A stretch of DNA of 64,000 bases from Cloeon dipterum (taxonomy: Eukaryota; Arthropoda; Insecta; Ephemeroptera; Baetidae): the NCBI RefSeq assembly GCF_949628265.1, contig NC_088790.1:3972545-4036544 (forward strand). Direction: 5' to 3'. Position 1 is the first letter of the stretch. Every line of letters starts with the position of its first letter. A program made the position numbers and the translations under genes. The notes beneath the pieces were generated by a model, which had not been told where the DNA came from, did not search any database, and saw only the letters and a list, made by a program, of their open reading frames with translations. Positions 50,669 to 61,487 of this stretch are shown one piece after another.

Positions 50669-51951
50669 TCATTGTTAAAAAATCAATTATGTGAAACAAT
50701 ATTAGTTAGTCTTATAGCTTTTAGCAAACTGAGAGCAAGTAAAAAATGTGCCTTACCAAAATGAAGCATTCTCAAATTTTTTAAAATCTTTATTACTTTG
50801 TCAGGCCCTAGATGGGACAGAAAGCTCAAGAATTAGTGCTGCAAGTAGAAACGCCGAATCTTTTAACAGCTCTGTAGAAATACGTACAAATAAAAAGTTA
50901 TTTTTGCTACACACCCAAAAAGCTGCTCTGACAATTTATGACAACCTCGCAACATAATTAATTTAATAACCTATATAAATGACATGACAACCTTTTGGTT
51001 AAATATTTTGTTTTTTGTATCCATGCAGTTTTCTGCTAGTCAATTTTTCCTTTGTTCGTGTGATTTGAATAATCATATTTTTTCAACTGTAGTCGTAATA
51101 GCTATAAGCAACAATAAATACATATATAAACTACTTATATTTTCGAACAAAGTGTTAAAACGGGTTGGAGTCGCACCGTCACCAACTAGCCACTTTTGCT
51201 GGTGTTCCCTACTTTCCAGCACATTATTTAGGGGCGGCGTAAGAAGAGGTGAAAGATGAGCCCAAGACCCAAGCTCCTCTTCCGCGGCCGCTCGACGGTT
51301 TTATTGTGACCGGTGAGCTATCATAGCTCATTGGATGTGCTGGGTGGAGGTTAAATTTACCCATCTTTTAAGACTGTAATTATTAAGACTTCCTGATGGT
51401 TAAAAGAAGCCTTCCATTATAGTTGCACAAAGTTAAGACTTTTCAAAATAGGCAGTGTCTAACCAAATAAAGTCCAACCTGATCCTATTCGCTCGCTCTC
51501 TGGTGTTTCTAGTATTTTCTTTTTCTCTGATACCCAATTACGTTATGCCAGGAGAATTAATAATTCGGTTGATATAAATTGCAAAAGTTTTAAATTTGTA
51601 ACATATTTTGATGTACACATTACACACACATCATCACAAATTTAAAGTGAGAATAAAGAACTACAATAAAAGTCGTTATCTGTTTTCAATGTCAATAAAA
51701 AGTCTTTCTATCAAAAACAAAAAATATAATTTTACAGCATTAAATAAATGGTTTTACGTAAGACTTTATGAGAAGAATCATCACCAGAAGGTGTTAATCG
51801 GACGATAAAGTCTAGCTTTTCTCAGCATGCGATTAAAATAGCTCATTGCTCTCGCTGGTGGATTTGGTGAATCTAACGCACCGCATTGACAGGCTGAGCA
51901 GGAGCCAGTTAACTTCTAAAATTGTTCAAAATCATTACTTAAAGTGACAAG
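50669..51951. other. Spacer between the two NlpC/LRAT-like copies
   Basis: Holds the 3' UTR of copy 1 (AATAAA near 50889) and the promoter of copy 2. GTAAGACTTTATGAG at about 51756 and GCTCATTGCTCTCGCTGG at about 51841 echo the upstream region of copy 1. No other gene seen. Confidence 0.45.
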
Positions 51952-54043
51952 ATGGACGGTTTTAGAACATTCGTAAGTTTTAAATATGGATTATATCTAA
52001 TAGATACATTGATTAGAAAAAAATGTGAAGGAAATAAGTCGCATTTACGTTGGTAAACTACATATTAATTGAAATATTAGTTTATATAACTTTCAAGGGC
52101 TCTTTCCCCTACTAAATAAAGAGCGTTTTCTGCTCTCCCCATCGCTAATATATAGAACAGTAAAATTTTTTGTCAGGTAATGGGGATAAGAGGAGAGCTT
52201 TTGGTTTTACCCGCACAATGTGTTCATATTATTTTTAAGGCTGTGAATTTTAGACGATTTATTGGCCAAAATATTCGACTATTTTTTTACTGTTTCTAAG
52301 AGCAAATTATTCGGTTTTATTCAAATTAAGACTGTTTTAGACGATTTATTTTTCATTGTTCACTTCGCATTTTATTTGTATATATATATTTTATACAAAT
52401 TCATGTTCAACTTATATGTGTATTCTATTATGTATTTTTCAGAGCCAATTTAAAGATGAATTTAGTTTGACAATTAATTGAAAAGGAGAATCACTAGTAG
52501 TTTTTAGTTAAATCGAGTAGTTTCATTAGAAAAATAATGATATAATGATCCATTTGGACGGGATTTAAGACATTGATAATTTGCAGTGTTGTTAATTGAT
52601 AAATTTTATTTAAGTATGGAGAAATTGCAGATTTTGAGGCCCGGCAGAGGGTGCGTTCCAATCGTCTAAAATTCACAGCCATAAATATTTTTAAAACAAA
52701 TAGCTTACATTGCTTAGTCGAATTATTCAAAATTTGATAGCAATTTAGCCAACCAGAAATTATTCAAGTATTTTCACTGTATGGCTAAAATAGACAAGAA
52801 AAATGGTCCATGAACTGCAAGCGAATAAAACATAGCAAACTCTAAATTAGAGGAGATATTTAAGAGGAGTAAAATATATATCAAAAGAAATTAAAATTTA
52901 AAGAGCATTAAACTTTTTGGGATACAAAAATTGATAAATTTTTACTCTGTAATTGATAGATAAATACTAATAACATTTTATTTCAGGGCCTTTCCTTCAA
53001 ACTCTCAAAGAGTGAGAAGACTAACATTTCCAACATTTCAAGTGACAAATACAAATCTGGAGACAATCGCTACCCTATATTTGAGGATGATGATAAGCAG
53101 CGCAACGGCAAAGTATTTGTTGTGGTTAGAGGAGTGGGTGACAAGAGCGACAATGAAACCTTGTTGCATCATTGGGCCATCGCTGTTAAATTTTATGATG
53201 GAAAATGGGTTACAATTGAAGGTAAAAGACAATGAATAAATTTAATCCAACGAACTCTGTCTGATTGCTAGAAAAGATTATAACTCAGTAACACAAATAA
53301 ATCGTAATTTGTTGCAGGAGTGATCGATCGTGGATTGTTGGTTCCTGCATACTCCTCCTCGTATTCCAAACCGAGTGGCACTATCATTGATATTGAAAAA
53401 TCTCCATCAGCTTGTATAAAAGACAACCAGGTCCTGAAGTATTTGTTGTTATTTACGCAGGCGATGAAATCAGTCTCGTTTGAGAGCGTCCGTTTCATTA
53501 GGGCTTCCCCGCGCGATCTGCACAGGCTTGCTTGCGGTATCCCTAAAAAACCGTACTGTCTTGGCGTGAACGACTGCCAAACTTGGTTTTTGGATGCCCT
53601 ACGGAAGCTCCAGTTCTTCGAAATTGGAACCAAGAGCACGTGCGCGTGCGCTTTTGACTTAATACGAGCTCCTGTGAAAACTGTGACTTACTCGGGCTTC
53701 AAAGCAATGTCCACCGTCACCAATACTGGACTCGAAGCTTTAAACACCGTAGGGAGGGTTATTAGTCTGAAAGAGAATCCAGTTACGGCCCTCGTGGATG
53801 GCGTCGGAAAAGCGGCCAATCACATCATCACCGGCGTGTACGACACTGCCGCTGGAGCAGTGGACGGCGTGGCCGGCTTTGCAGTGAATGCAATTGGACT
53901 GGTTACTGGCGGAGGATGCGCCACGAAGAATGGTCTTGACGCGGATATGAAGAGTCTGCAGGAAGAGGTGGATTCTGGCCGGATGAGCTTGCGTAAAGCC
54001 AAGTTACAAAAGTGTGGAAAAGTTGCTGGTAGCGTTGTCTACA
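51952..54043 (+). pseudogene. NlpC/LRAT-like domain protein, copy 2 (3' end broken by insertion)
   Basis: Tandem paralogue with the same three-exon plan: 51952-51972 (MDGFRTF), 52987-53221, and 53318 onward. The catalytic-like motifs are kept (HHWAIAVKFYDGKWVTIEG; YCLGVNDCQTWF), as is most of the tail up to about SVVY, encoded near 54040. There the similarity to copy 1 stops and AT-rich repeat-like DNA begins (ATTCAATTCAATTCAATTCG). The frame runs on to a stop at 54115-54117, adding about 24 unrelated residues, so a truncated protein could still be made. The missing C-terminal piece lies downstream at 55880-56058. The first intron holds an intact MITE (52239-52680). It may be a pseudogene or a shortened functional gene. 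A cryptic donor (G|GTAGCG, about 54031) could in principle skip the insert, but I saw no proof. Confidence 0.7.
52239..52680. mobile_element. MITE with perfect 21-bp terminal inverted repeats (family B)
   Basis: Left terminus 52239-52259 and right terminus 52660-52680 are exact reverse complements; the left starts GGCTGTGAATTTTAGACGAT. It is 442 bp with no ORF of note and lies in the first intron of copy 2. No clear target-site duplication seen by eye. Confidence 0.8.
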
Positions 54044-55870
54044 AGATTCAATTCAATTCAATTCGTTTTTATTTCTCCAAACAAGTCATATTATGTTACA
54101 AACATTTAAAGTCATGAAAATCACGAAAGGAGAAATAAGGCATTTGTAGTGCTAGCAAACAACCCGCTGAAACTCGTGAATAAAATAGTAGCAAAATTTA
54201 CCACTACTTTAAGGAGGAATGATAGTGGATTTCCCCGCAAAATCCTTTAACACACATACAGATTGGGTCCTAAAAATCATGTACAGTTAAAAAAATACAT
54301 AAGCAGCACTGTAAATTTTCGAGAAAATCGGCCTCAAACTTAGCATTGTTTTAAATGGAGAATTTTCAACGGAATTGTGTAATCGCGATTTTCTCTGAAA
54401 TTCCGCATTTCCCCAAAAAAAGGCTCTGGCTGTCCGATAGATCTCGATGAGAGGAATTCCAAATCATGTGAGAAAACATAGTGCAGCACTGTAAATTTCG
54501 GAGAAAATTGGCAAAAACAATCTGATTGGTCAGCGCCCAGCGCTGCTGGCCAAGAGAGGGGGGCGTTTCACGCCGTCGCTTCTGGTTGCATTACAGAAGG
54601 TGGCCGGTGCGCAACTCAATTATCATTTTAATTACGTTTTCATTATCAGAAAAATTTGAAATTTTCGCACATGGTAACCAATAAATCTGTCCTTGAAAAT
54701 CAATAAAAAATTTATTTATACTATACGCAGTCTATGATAGCCATAAGGGTCCGAGTTTGCCTCTGAAAATCATTAAAATTATTAAAATGAAAGAAACATT
54801 TTTTCTGAGTTGATTCTTGAATAAATTAACTTAATTTTGGGTATTTTGATTTTTCCCCAAAAAATTTTAAACGTTTTTTAACGGACATCTGAAATTTTCA
54901 GCCGAATTTTTTTCGAAAATTTTGCTGAGTGGGGAAAAACTGGAAATTTAATCAGCTTTCTGAATTTAGGCAGTATTTAACGCTACTATGAACAGGTGAA
55001 TTTTAATGAAGCCAAACACAGACCCCTTTTGAAAATCTGCAATTTTTGAAAAAATAAAAAATATATTTCAAGACTCAAAAGCACTATTTTTTATCTTCTC
55101 ACAATTAAATTTTCATAATTTTTCTCACCCCGGAAGCAATTAATTTCCTATGCTAAAAAAAGAGGGCGTAACCGGTAAAATTCGAAAAATTGGATTTTGG
55201 GGCACTTTTGGTCAGATGTACATGGAAAAAATAGGTCGGTTAGGGTTGACTTTACATGAAATTTCATTTTTTAAAATAAAAAAATCACTATCATTCCACT
55301 TTAAACACTCGCCACACTACAGCCTATAAGATCTCAAACTCCGTCACGAACGCTCTAGCCATGCAATACACTTGGATTTTTTTAATTATTTGAACCTTCC
55401 TTTTTGACTCATTTTCAAAGTTTTTGGAACCATAATAAAAAAAGTAAAAAATTAACATCTTTTTGAATAAATTACGTGCTTAACCAAGACTCAAGCCAAT
55501 TAACCTCTATATACAACGTTAAATTTTTTAAAAGCTAATTTATCTAATTCCAATTCGTTAAATAAATAGAAAAATATTGGAGAAAAGTACCTCCACAAAC
55601 TTTAGTTTCCATATAAAATATTAATATTTTGTCGAAACATCTGCAAAAACTGTTTCTTTCCGGAAAAAAACAATTTTTTTGCGAATCCCGATCCCAAAAA
55701 CCGGAATCCGGTGTTTCACACGGAACCGGAATTATTTTAACCGGAACAGGACCGGACAGGATTTTCTCCAAATAGTTAAAAGAAGAACCGGAAACAACCG
55801 GAATAATTGTTTCCGGAACTGGAAAGACAGGATTGGAAAATCTGTTCTTGTATACGCTCTACTCTCGTGT
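54044..55870. mobile_element. Insertion of about 1.8 kb in copy 2 (unclassified repeat-like DNA)
   Basis: Interrupts the homology between the two paralogues. Begins with three ATTCA units. Has an internal direct repeat, GCAGCACTGTAAATTTTCGA near 54304 and GCAGCACTGTAAATTTCGGA near 54483. Ends near a CCGGAA-rich tract (about 55695-55820). No transposase-like ORF. It could be a non-autonomous element or a composite of several. Confidence 0.45.
55695..55820. repeat. CCGGAA-rich tract
   Basis: About seven CCGGAA/TTCCGG or near-identical copies in 125 bp, irregularly spaced, inside the insertion. A degenerate simple repeat is likely. Confidence 0.7.
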
Positions 55871-55879
55871 ACACTCCAC

Positions 55880-56058
55880 TTAAATGCGTAGAATCGTTTG
55901 CGGAAAATATCACCATAGTGGTAATAACACCAGTCGTGATTGTCGGGGCTGTCACAGAAGGCGTCGTCAAGACCGTGGTGAATGTTGGTGCTGGTGTTGT
56001 TAACATAATGTGGAAGGCATATTCAAAGGATTGGGGAGCATTTTTTTATTCAGCTTGA
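55880..56058 (+). pseudogene. Displaced C-terminal remnant of NlpC/LRAT-like copy 2
   Basis: Reads VESFAENITIVVITPVVIVG then AVTEGVVKTVVNVGAGV, then a diverged end and stop. It aligns with the last 60 or so residues of copy 1 (VDSLAEDIARGEINPVLGVV, KTVVNVGAGVCKTVGG). Some codons have been lost around INPVLGVVAA. It follows the insertion directly, so it is the severed 3' end of the same gene. Confidence 0.75.
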
Positions 56059-56442
56059 ATTTGTAGATCACTTCAATAGCAGCCATACATAACATATTTT
56101 TGCAATAGTCTTATGGTGATTTTTCTAGCCTAGAAATATAGCCGTATGTGGCTGTAAAATTAAAGATATATATTACTGCGGGCTAATGTTTATTGTTAAT
56201 AGCACTAATAAATAAAAAAGGCATATTCCCATACACGTTTCTCTATACTTTTCTTGCACGCAAAATATCCTTTATTAATATTGCATGCAATCAATTGCCT
56301 GCATTGTATCAATGTATTTTTAGAGATCATCTTTGACCAAAAAAATTGCTAAATATACTTTTTGGCTAGTTATTGAAAATCTAGAAAAATCTGCTTAATA
56401 TATTCGTCTCAATGTAAGTTTATTAAAGATTATTCGGAAACA

Positions 56443-57354
56443 CTAAACTCGAAGCAATAATCCCAGAGCTAAAATGATGACACTGTAAAAAGGAACCATC
56501 ATAAGCGCTCCATTGCATTCGTCTGGTTTTGCTCCAGTGTCCGGATTTTTTATTAGCGAGCAGATGGCTGCTTTAAAATCCATCACAGCCAAGTCTTGAA
56601 GATCTTGATCAAAGGTCTAAAAAATAAAAATTTATTACTTTGTTGTTTTTCTAATTTTTCGTCAACTCACCCCATTGAAGTCGATTGTGGGGTATGACGT
56701 TATTTCAGGCACGTGTTCCCTCGTTCTTGCCGCATTAGCTGCCAGGTGGATTGAACCTTCGATTTCATTCACACAGTGTTGAATGGGAAGAAAGTCGAGG
56801 CGGAATTTTTCGGCACACTGTAAAATACAATTTTTTAAACGAACTCAAGAAAATAAATCAGATTTACGTCCGCAATATCATCAAAGAACTTATCGTCCCT
56901 CCAAAGAGTGCAATTGACAAAATTGGCAACTTCCTCTGGGTATCTGGCCTTGTAGATCCAATTTGCGCATGTGTGCCACTTGTTGGCGACGCACTCGTCT
57001 GGTCCATTTTCGCAGTCAAATTCGAAGTTTCCTTCGTCTTTGTGCTGTTTCAATAATTAGATGGTTGAAAATTAAAATGAAAACTTCTTGCCGTTGAGTT
57101 TCCAAACGGGATCAGGTCAAGATCAATCCAGGACTTGAACCTTTCATAGTACGGTCCGAATTTCGCAGTGAAAAATGCTCTGCAGTTGTCACAATACACG
57201 GAATAATAAACAGAAATTTTCACAGGCTTGAACGTCTCCTGAAATTTAAATTAGGAAAGACTTCTAAAGATTCGGTTATTTTTCTAGGGCGTACCTGCGC
57301 TGAACAGAAGACTCCAAAGGTGCACAGAAGAAGTAAAATTTGCAAGGACTTCAT
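56443..57354 (-). CDS. GILT-type thiol reductase, CXXC form with hydrophobic C-terminal tail
   Basis: Predicted 234 aa; exons 57354-57295, 57238-57092, 57044-56868, 56817-56671, 56616-56443. GILT proteins reduce disulfides in lysosomes or outside the cell. The signal peptide is MKSLQILLLLCTFGVFCSAQ. The active site is CDNC (Cys36, Cys39) in a thioredoxin-like strand context (VKISVYYSVYCDNC). The GILT signature is present as CENGPDECVANKWHTC, with EN in place of the usual QH. The C-terminal exon has TFDQDLQDL, then a Cys, and ends with about 18 hydrophobic residues (MMVPFYSVIILALGLLLRV) after DECNGA. That end looks like a GPI-attachment signal or a membrane anchor, absent from the two neighbouring paralogues. 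The second intron starts GCAAGA (GC-AG type). An initiator-like TCAGT lies about 17-21 bp upstream of the ATG. Confidence 0.88.
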
Positions 57355-57379
57355 TTTGTCAACCTTCAGAACTGAGCGC

Positions 57380-58585
57380 GAGCAATTTTACTCCTTTTGA
57401 CTTGGTATCTTTTTTTCAGATTAGGTACATCTAATCCACACGTTGCCTTTTTGATTATGCTTTTAATTGTTCGGCAGCGTCACTATTGAATTTATCGATT
57501 CCTGATATCATCAAGGCTCACTCTCAACCTTATCAGAAAAATCATTCCCTATCGCCGTGCATAACTCGTGCTAAAGCCATTCTGCCTCTCATCAGTAGAG
57601 CAAAATTACATTTATAGCGTATGATGTTATGCAACTTGTAGGCGCACGGCGTAGAGCAGGTTGCATAATTTTGTTTAAATGATGTTCAGATTCTAATTTT
57701 TGCCACAAAGAAATTTACGGACATTTAATAACAACAAAAAATTATAAAACTTATGATTTATTGAACTGAATAACCAAACACAATGATTAAGCCTTGGCAG
57801 TATTGCAAAAATGACAAAAATTAAAACTTTCCATTTTTGCCAACAAATCTCGGGTTTTAGCCATCAGAATCAAAAAGAGTACACACCGTTCAACTCGTCT
57901 TAGCCTCCCCTAGGCTATATAGGGGAGGTTGAGATGAGTTGAATTTTGTGCAGTTTTTGTAATTCTGACGGTTAGAGCCTGAAATTCGGTGCTGACAATA
58001 TTGGCAAAAAAATAAGGCCGCCTTCTATACAAAGTTGTAATTTTTCCATTTGTGTATACATATAGTTGTACGCCATTGGCGTTTAATAAATAAAAAAATC
58101 AATAAATCAATCAATATTGGCAAAATAGAACTACTCGTCGAGATGTTTGGCAACGAACTGCATTTGCTTGGAAAAAGGGGGAAATGTTGCTAGGATTTGG
58201 TTGCCAAAATACTAGATTGACATAGTATATAATTTTAAACATGTAAAATATGAAAAATAGCCTTCGTTGTTTTTTTTTCAAATACTGCCTGAACAATATG
58301 AGATTCCATTTATCTCAACAATCTATTCCCAAACAAATCTTGAAAAATAAAAAAATTTGTTCCAAATGCTGCATTTCCTAGTAAATCTTTTGCCAACTTA
58401 AATGTAAGTTAGATTTTAGTGAATATTTCAGGTTATATATAATATATCTTCAAATATTTATTTGAAAATGATACAATGTTGACAAATAATTAATTAATTA
58501 ATTACATAAACAAGGTTAATTATTATTCTGAAAAATCAATTTTAATCCAATTAAATCATATCTGGACCAATAATTATCGCATCAG
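57380..58585. other. Spacer between GILT genes
   Basis: AT-rich. Contains the foldback element at 57840-58010 and a low-complexity AATTAATTAATTAATTA stretch near 58490. No gene seen. Confidence 0.5.
57840..58010. mobile_element. Foldback/palindromic element (family C)
   Basis: Two arms of about 70 bp meet near 57917-57923 (TAGCCTCCCCTAGGCTATAT, then AGGGGAGGTTGAGATGAGTT) and are roughly 75% complementary outward, to AATCTCGGGTTTTAGCCATC on the left and ACGGTTAGAGCCTGAAATTC on the right. It can fold into one long hairpin. Confidence 0.7.
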
Positions 58586-61256
58586 TTAAGCGCAGCCAGC
58601 TGGTTTGGGGTCGGGGAGGTGACGGCAAACAACTCCGCGGAAGTTGTACAAAGACTCATTTTGGTCATCCTGGTCAAATACCTGGAAGCGAGCACCGAAA
58701 TCAGATTATGGAAATTTGCATCAATTTGAGTGTTGCTTTTACATCGTCGTAGATGATGGTCGGCACAAAGGAGAGGATGGAGCCGAGGGCATGGGTCCTT
58801 TCCCCGTACGCGACCAAAGCTTCATCGCCCTCGGCGCTTGCAATACAGCTGGAAATCGCAGAGTAGTCCGCCACTCCTCCAACACTTGTGGCGCACTGTG
58901 AAAATTCATTGTTGAATCGATTGTTTTGCTTGCATAAATTAAAACGGAATATAGTTACCGCTTGGCCGGCGTCGGGAGGATAGGAGTTGGACATGACGCA
59001 ATGGGCGTACGCCTCCTGCAGATCAGGCGAGGTGATGTATTTCAGGCCGCACGCTTGCACCTTATTCCCGCGGCATTCTTCGGCGCCGTGCTGACACTGG
59101 AAGCTCCACTGCCCGTTTGCATCTTGAGTGTGCTTTGGCATACAAATGTGATTACTTAATTGTTATTGATCTCAGTGCAGCACATAAAATGATCATAAAT
59201 GGCTCAATAATTTATTTCGCAAAATTTCGTGCAGTTCCTGATTGTCATTTTTTAATTATATATCAAATTTAATTAATCTTCACACATCTAGAATAATAAC
59301 ATATGTTAATTAAAGTGAAAGCTTACAGGACATTTGAGAAATATTCCTTTTTAGCTTTAATTGAACGAAATATAATCTAAAATATTGGACAAATATCCTA
59401 GGTTAATATCATTTAAATTTTTTAGTAAATTGGCTCCATGAGTTTGCATGCTAATATCAAGCATTGTCTCCCTACTGCAAAATCAAGATATATTTCATAA
59501 TTTAGAGCATTTGGATAGATTGCGACGAGATAAACTGTTGCTAAATTGCACGAACAATGCAAAATGTTATCTTAATCGTTGGCCTGTAGAGCTCTGCTTA
59601 TTTTTTTAAGCCGACGTGTATGAATATCAGGGCTTACGAAAAATTTTAATTTAATACCGCTGAAGAGCTTAATGTTATCTGATGTAAATTATATTAGCTG
59701 ACTCAGAGGCTTTCAATTCTTATCTTTGAATCCTTTTTTATATTAATTATTTTGGAAGAGTTTCTGATTAAGTGCTTAAGATAAAGATTAGAATGCCCCA
59801 CATGCATGAAATTTCTTTTGAACTAATGTTTTTAAATAAATCTATTTAATTAAGGATTTTGAAAATATTGTTGTTCATACATTATACTCTTAATTTATAT
59901 TGCTGGGCTGAAGATTATCCACCGACTTTAATTAGTTATATCCAATTATGTGTACATATTTTTGCTATATATGAAATGCAGTGTGTGTTGAATTGTTCTC
60001 CACCGCAGAAATATCTGTTTTTATACGCATATAGAATGATCCAGTATAAAAAGGAAAGGAAATACGTTTCTGAAATTTAACACAAATATACAGCAGAAGG
60101 CTGTAATTTTAACAAGGAAATTTTCACGGCTGCGATTTTGAGACGATTGACTATTTTTCTGAGCCTGCAATCGTTTTTGGGACGATTAAATAAGCGCAAA
60201 GCCACTTATTTTAAGCTATTTAGACCACTTTCAACCGTCGAAACCTGCAAGAACTGTCAAAAGCGTCTAAAATAAGTTTAAAACCACTTAGAGCCTGAGG
60301 TATAGTGCATAATTAATGTTTGACGCTGGAAATTTTTGGTTGAAATTATTATTTTTCACAAGCGAAAATCAGATTGGTTTATATATTTAGACGTATATAT
60401 TTCTGTTTTTTTCCGGCTAAAAATCCATTGTTTCATAGAATTCACACATCTTTCTCACAATAAAAAAGCTAATTTATTTCTCAGTTTAATTTTAAAAATA
60501 TAATTTGACCGGTTATTGGACAAATAAAAATCAAATGAAAAGTGATATCTTATCAATATTTTGACAAAAACTATATTTTTCGGGAAAAGCCATTTTAATA
60601 AATTAGTGCTTCGTCAAAATTATCTTTAACCATCTTAATCGTCTCAAAAACGGTCTACATTCCCGGAAAAAGAATCGGAAATTTACAGCCCTAGGATTTC
60701 GTAAAAGTCTTTAGAGCACAATGAATCATGAAATAGCGCGTGATTTTGACTTGTTATTCAACTGAAGTGTTTTTATCTATCACGTATAACAAATTAACAT
60801 GTTATATAGACATCTTTATCTAGAAATATGTAAAGCACACAAGTTTAAATTTAAGTTTTACTGACATATGTCAATTATAGATAAGTCTTGCATTAAATTA
60901 AATCGATAACTGTGTGCCTTGAGAAGATTTTGTATTTTTCGCATGTTCTTCCTCATGCTGGGGATCTTTTAAATCGTGCAGCACGATTTGAACAGGATTT
61001 AGTATTTACCGTGGCTTTTCCATAGGGAAGGAAATCGACGGTGATAGCATCCGAGCCTAAAAGTTGGTAGGTAGCGTGGAACTGATTCGAAAAGAAGCGC
61101 ATGCTGTCAGGGCAGAGTGACTCGTAGTACACGGACACTTTGACTGCCTGTTGAAACAGAAAAATGTAACCAGTGCTTCCGTATATAGATTTTTGATATT
61201 ACCTGGGCAGCAGAAAGGAAAGCAAGACACAGAACCGCAATTACTTTGATCTCCAT
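58586..61256 (-). CDS. GILT-type protein with CXXS active site, copy 1
   Basis: Predicted 204 aa; exons 61256-61203, 61147-61010, 59132-58959, 58895-58743, 58681-58586. The signal peptide is MEIKVIAVLCLAFLSAAQ. The motif at the thiol-reductase site is CPDS (Cys30, Ser33), so the second Cys is replaced by Ser; such a protein could form mixed disulfides or isomerise but should reduce poorly. The GILT signature is exact: CQHGAEECRGNKVQAC (residues 77-92). The rest includes CVMSNSYPPDAG, then FVPTIIYDD and a short Cys-containing end (VVCRHLPDPKPAGCA). The 1.87-kb second intron holds a family A repeat and a MITE-like element, which hides the first two exons far from the rest. It is about 80% like the next gene by eye, so a recent tandem duplicate. 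Confidence 0.88.
59340..59620 (+). repeat. Dispersed repeat family A copy in a GILT intron
   Basis: Shares GAGTTTGCATGCTAAT, CAAGCATTGTCTCCCTACTG, GGATAGATTGCGACGAGA and GTTGGCCTGTAGAGCTCTGC with other copies. Confidence 0.65.
60128..60690. mobile_element. Probable MITE, family B (diverged)
   Basis: Left end GGCTGCGATTTTGAGACGAT, right end GGAAATTTACAGCC, with an inner TTAATCGTCTCAAAAACG. It resembles 52239-52680 and, internally, 47770-47800 (GACGATTGACTATTTTT). About 563 bp, non-coding, in a GILT intron. Confidence 0.55.
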
Positions 61257-61465
61257 TTTTAATGCTGCTGCCTTCAGCGCTAGTGAGTCACTACAGAGAG
61301 CTGTTTTATTTATTTGTTGCCAACTGGCACGATATGATTAAATCTAATCAAGAGAGTCAGCAGCAGAAACCTTTTATGGAAATCCTAAATAATCATGTTG
61401 CAGTTGACAAAATATTGTAAGGTTTAGAAACGATAAACACAAATTAAAATTTCCAATTATTAAGT

Positions 61466-61471
61466 TTTATT
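61466..61471 (-). terminator. Poly(A) signal of the last GILT gene
   Basis: TTTATT on the plus strand (AATAAA on minus), about 17 bp after the stop codon. Confidence 0.5.
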
Positions 61472-61487
61472 AAATCAAAATTTTGCT

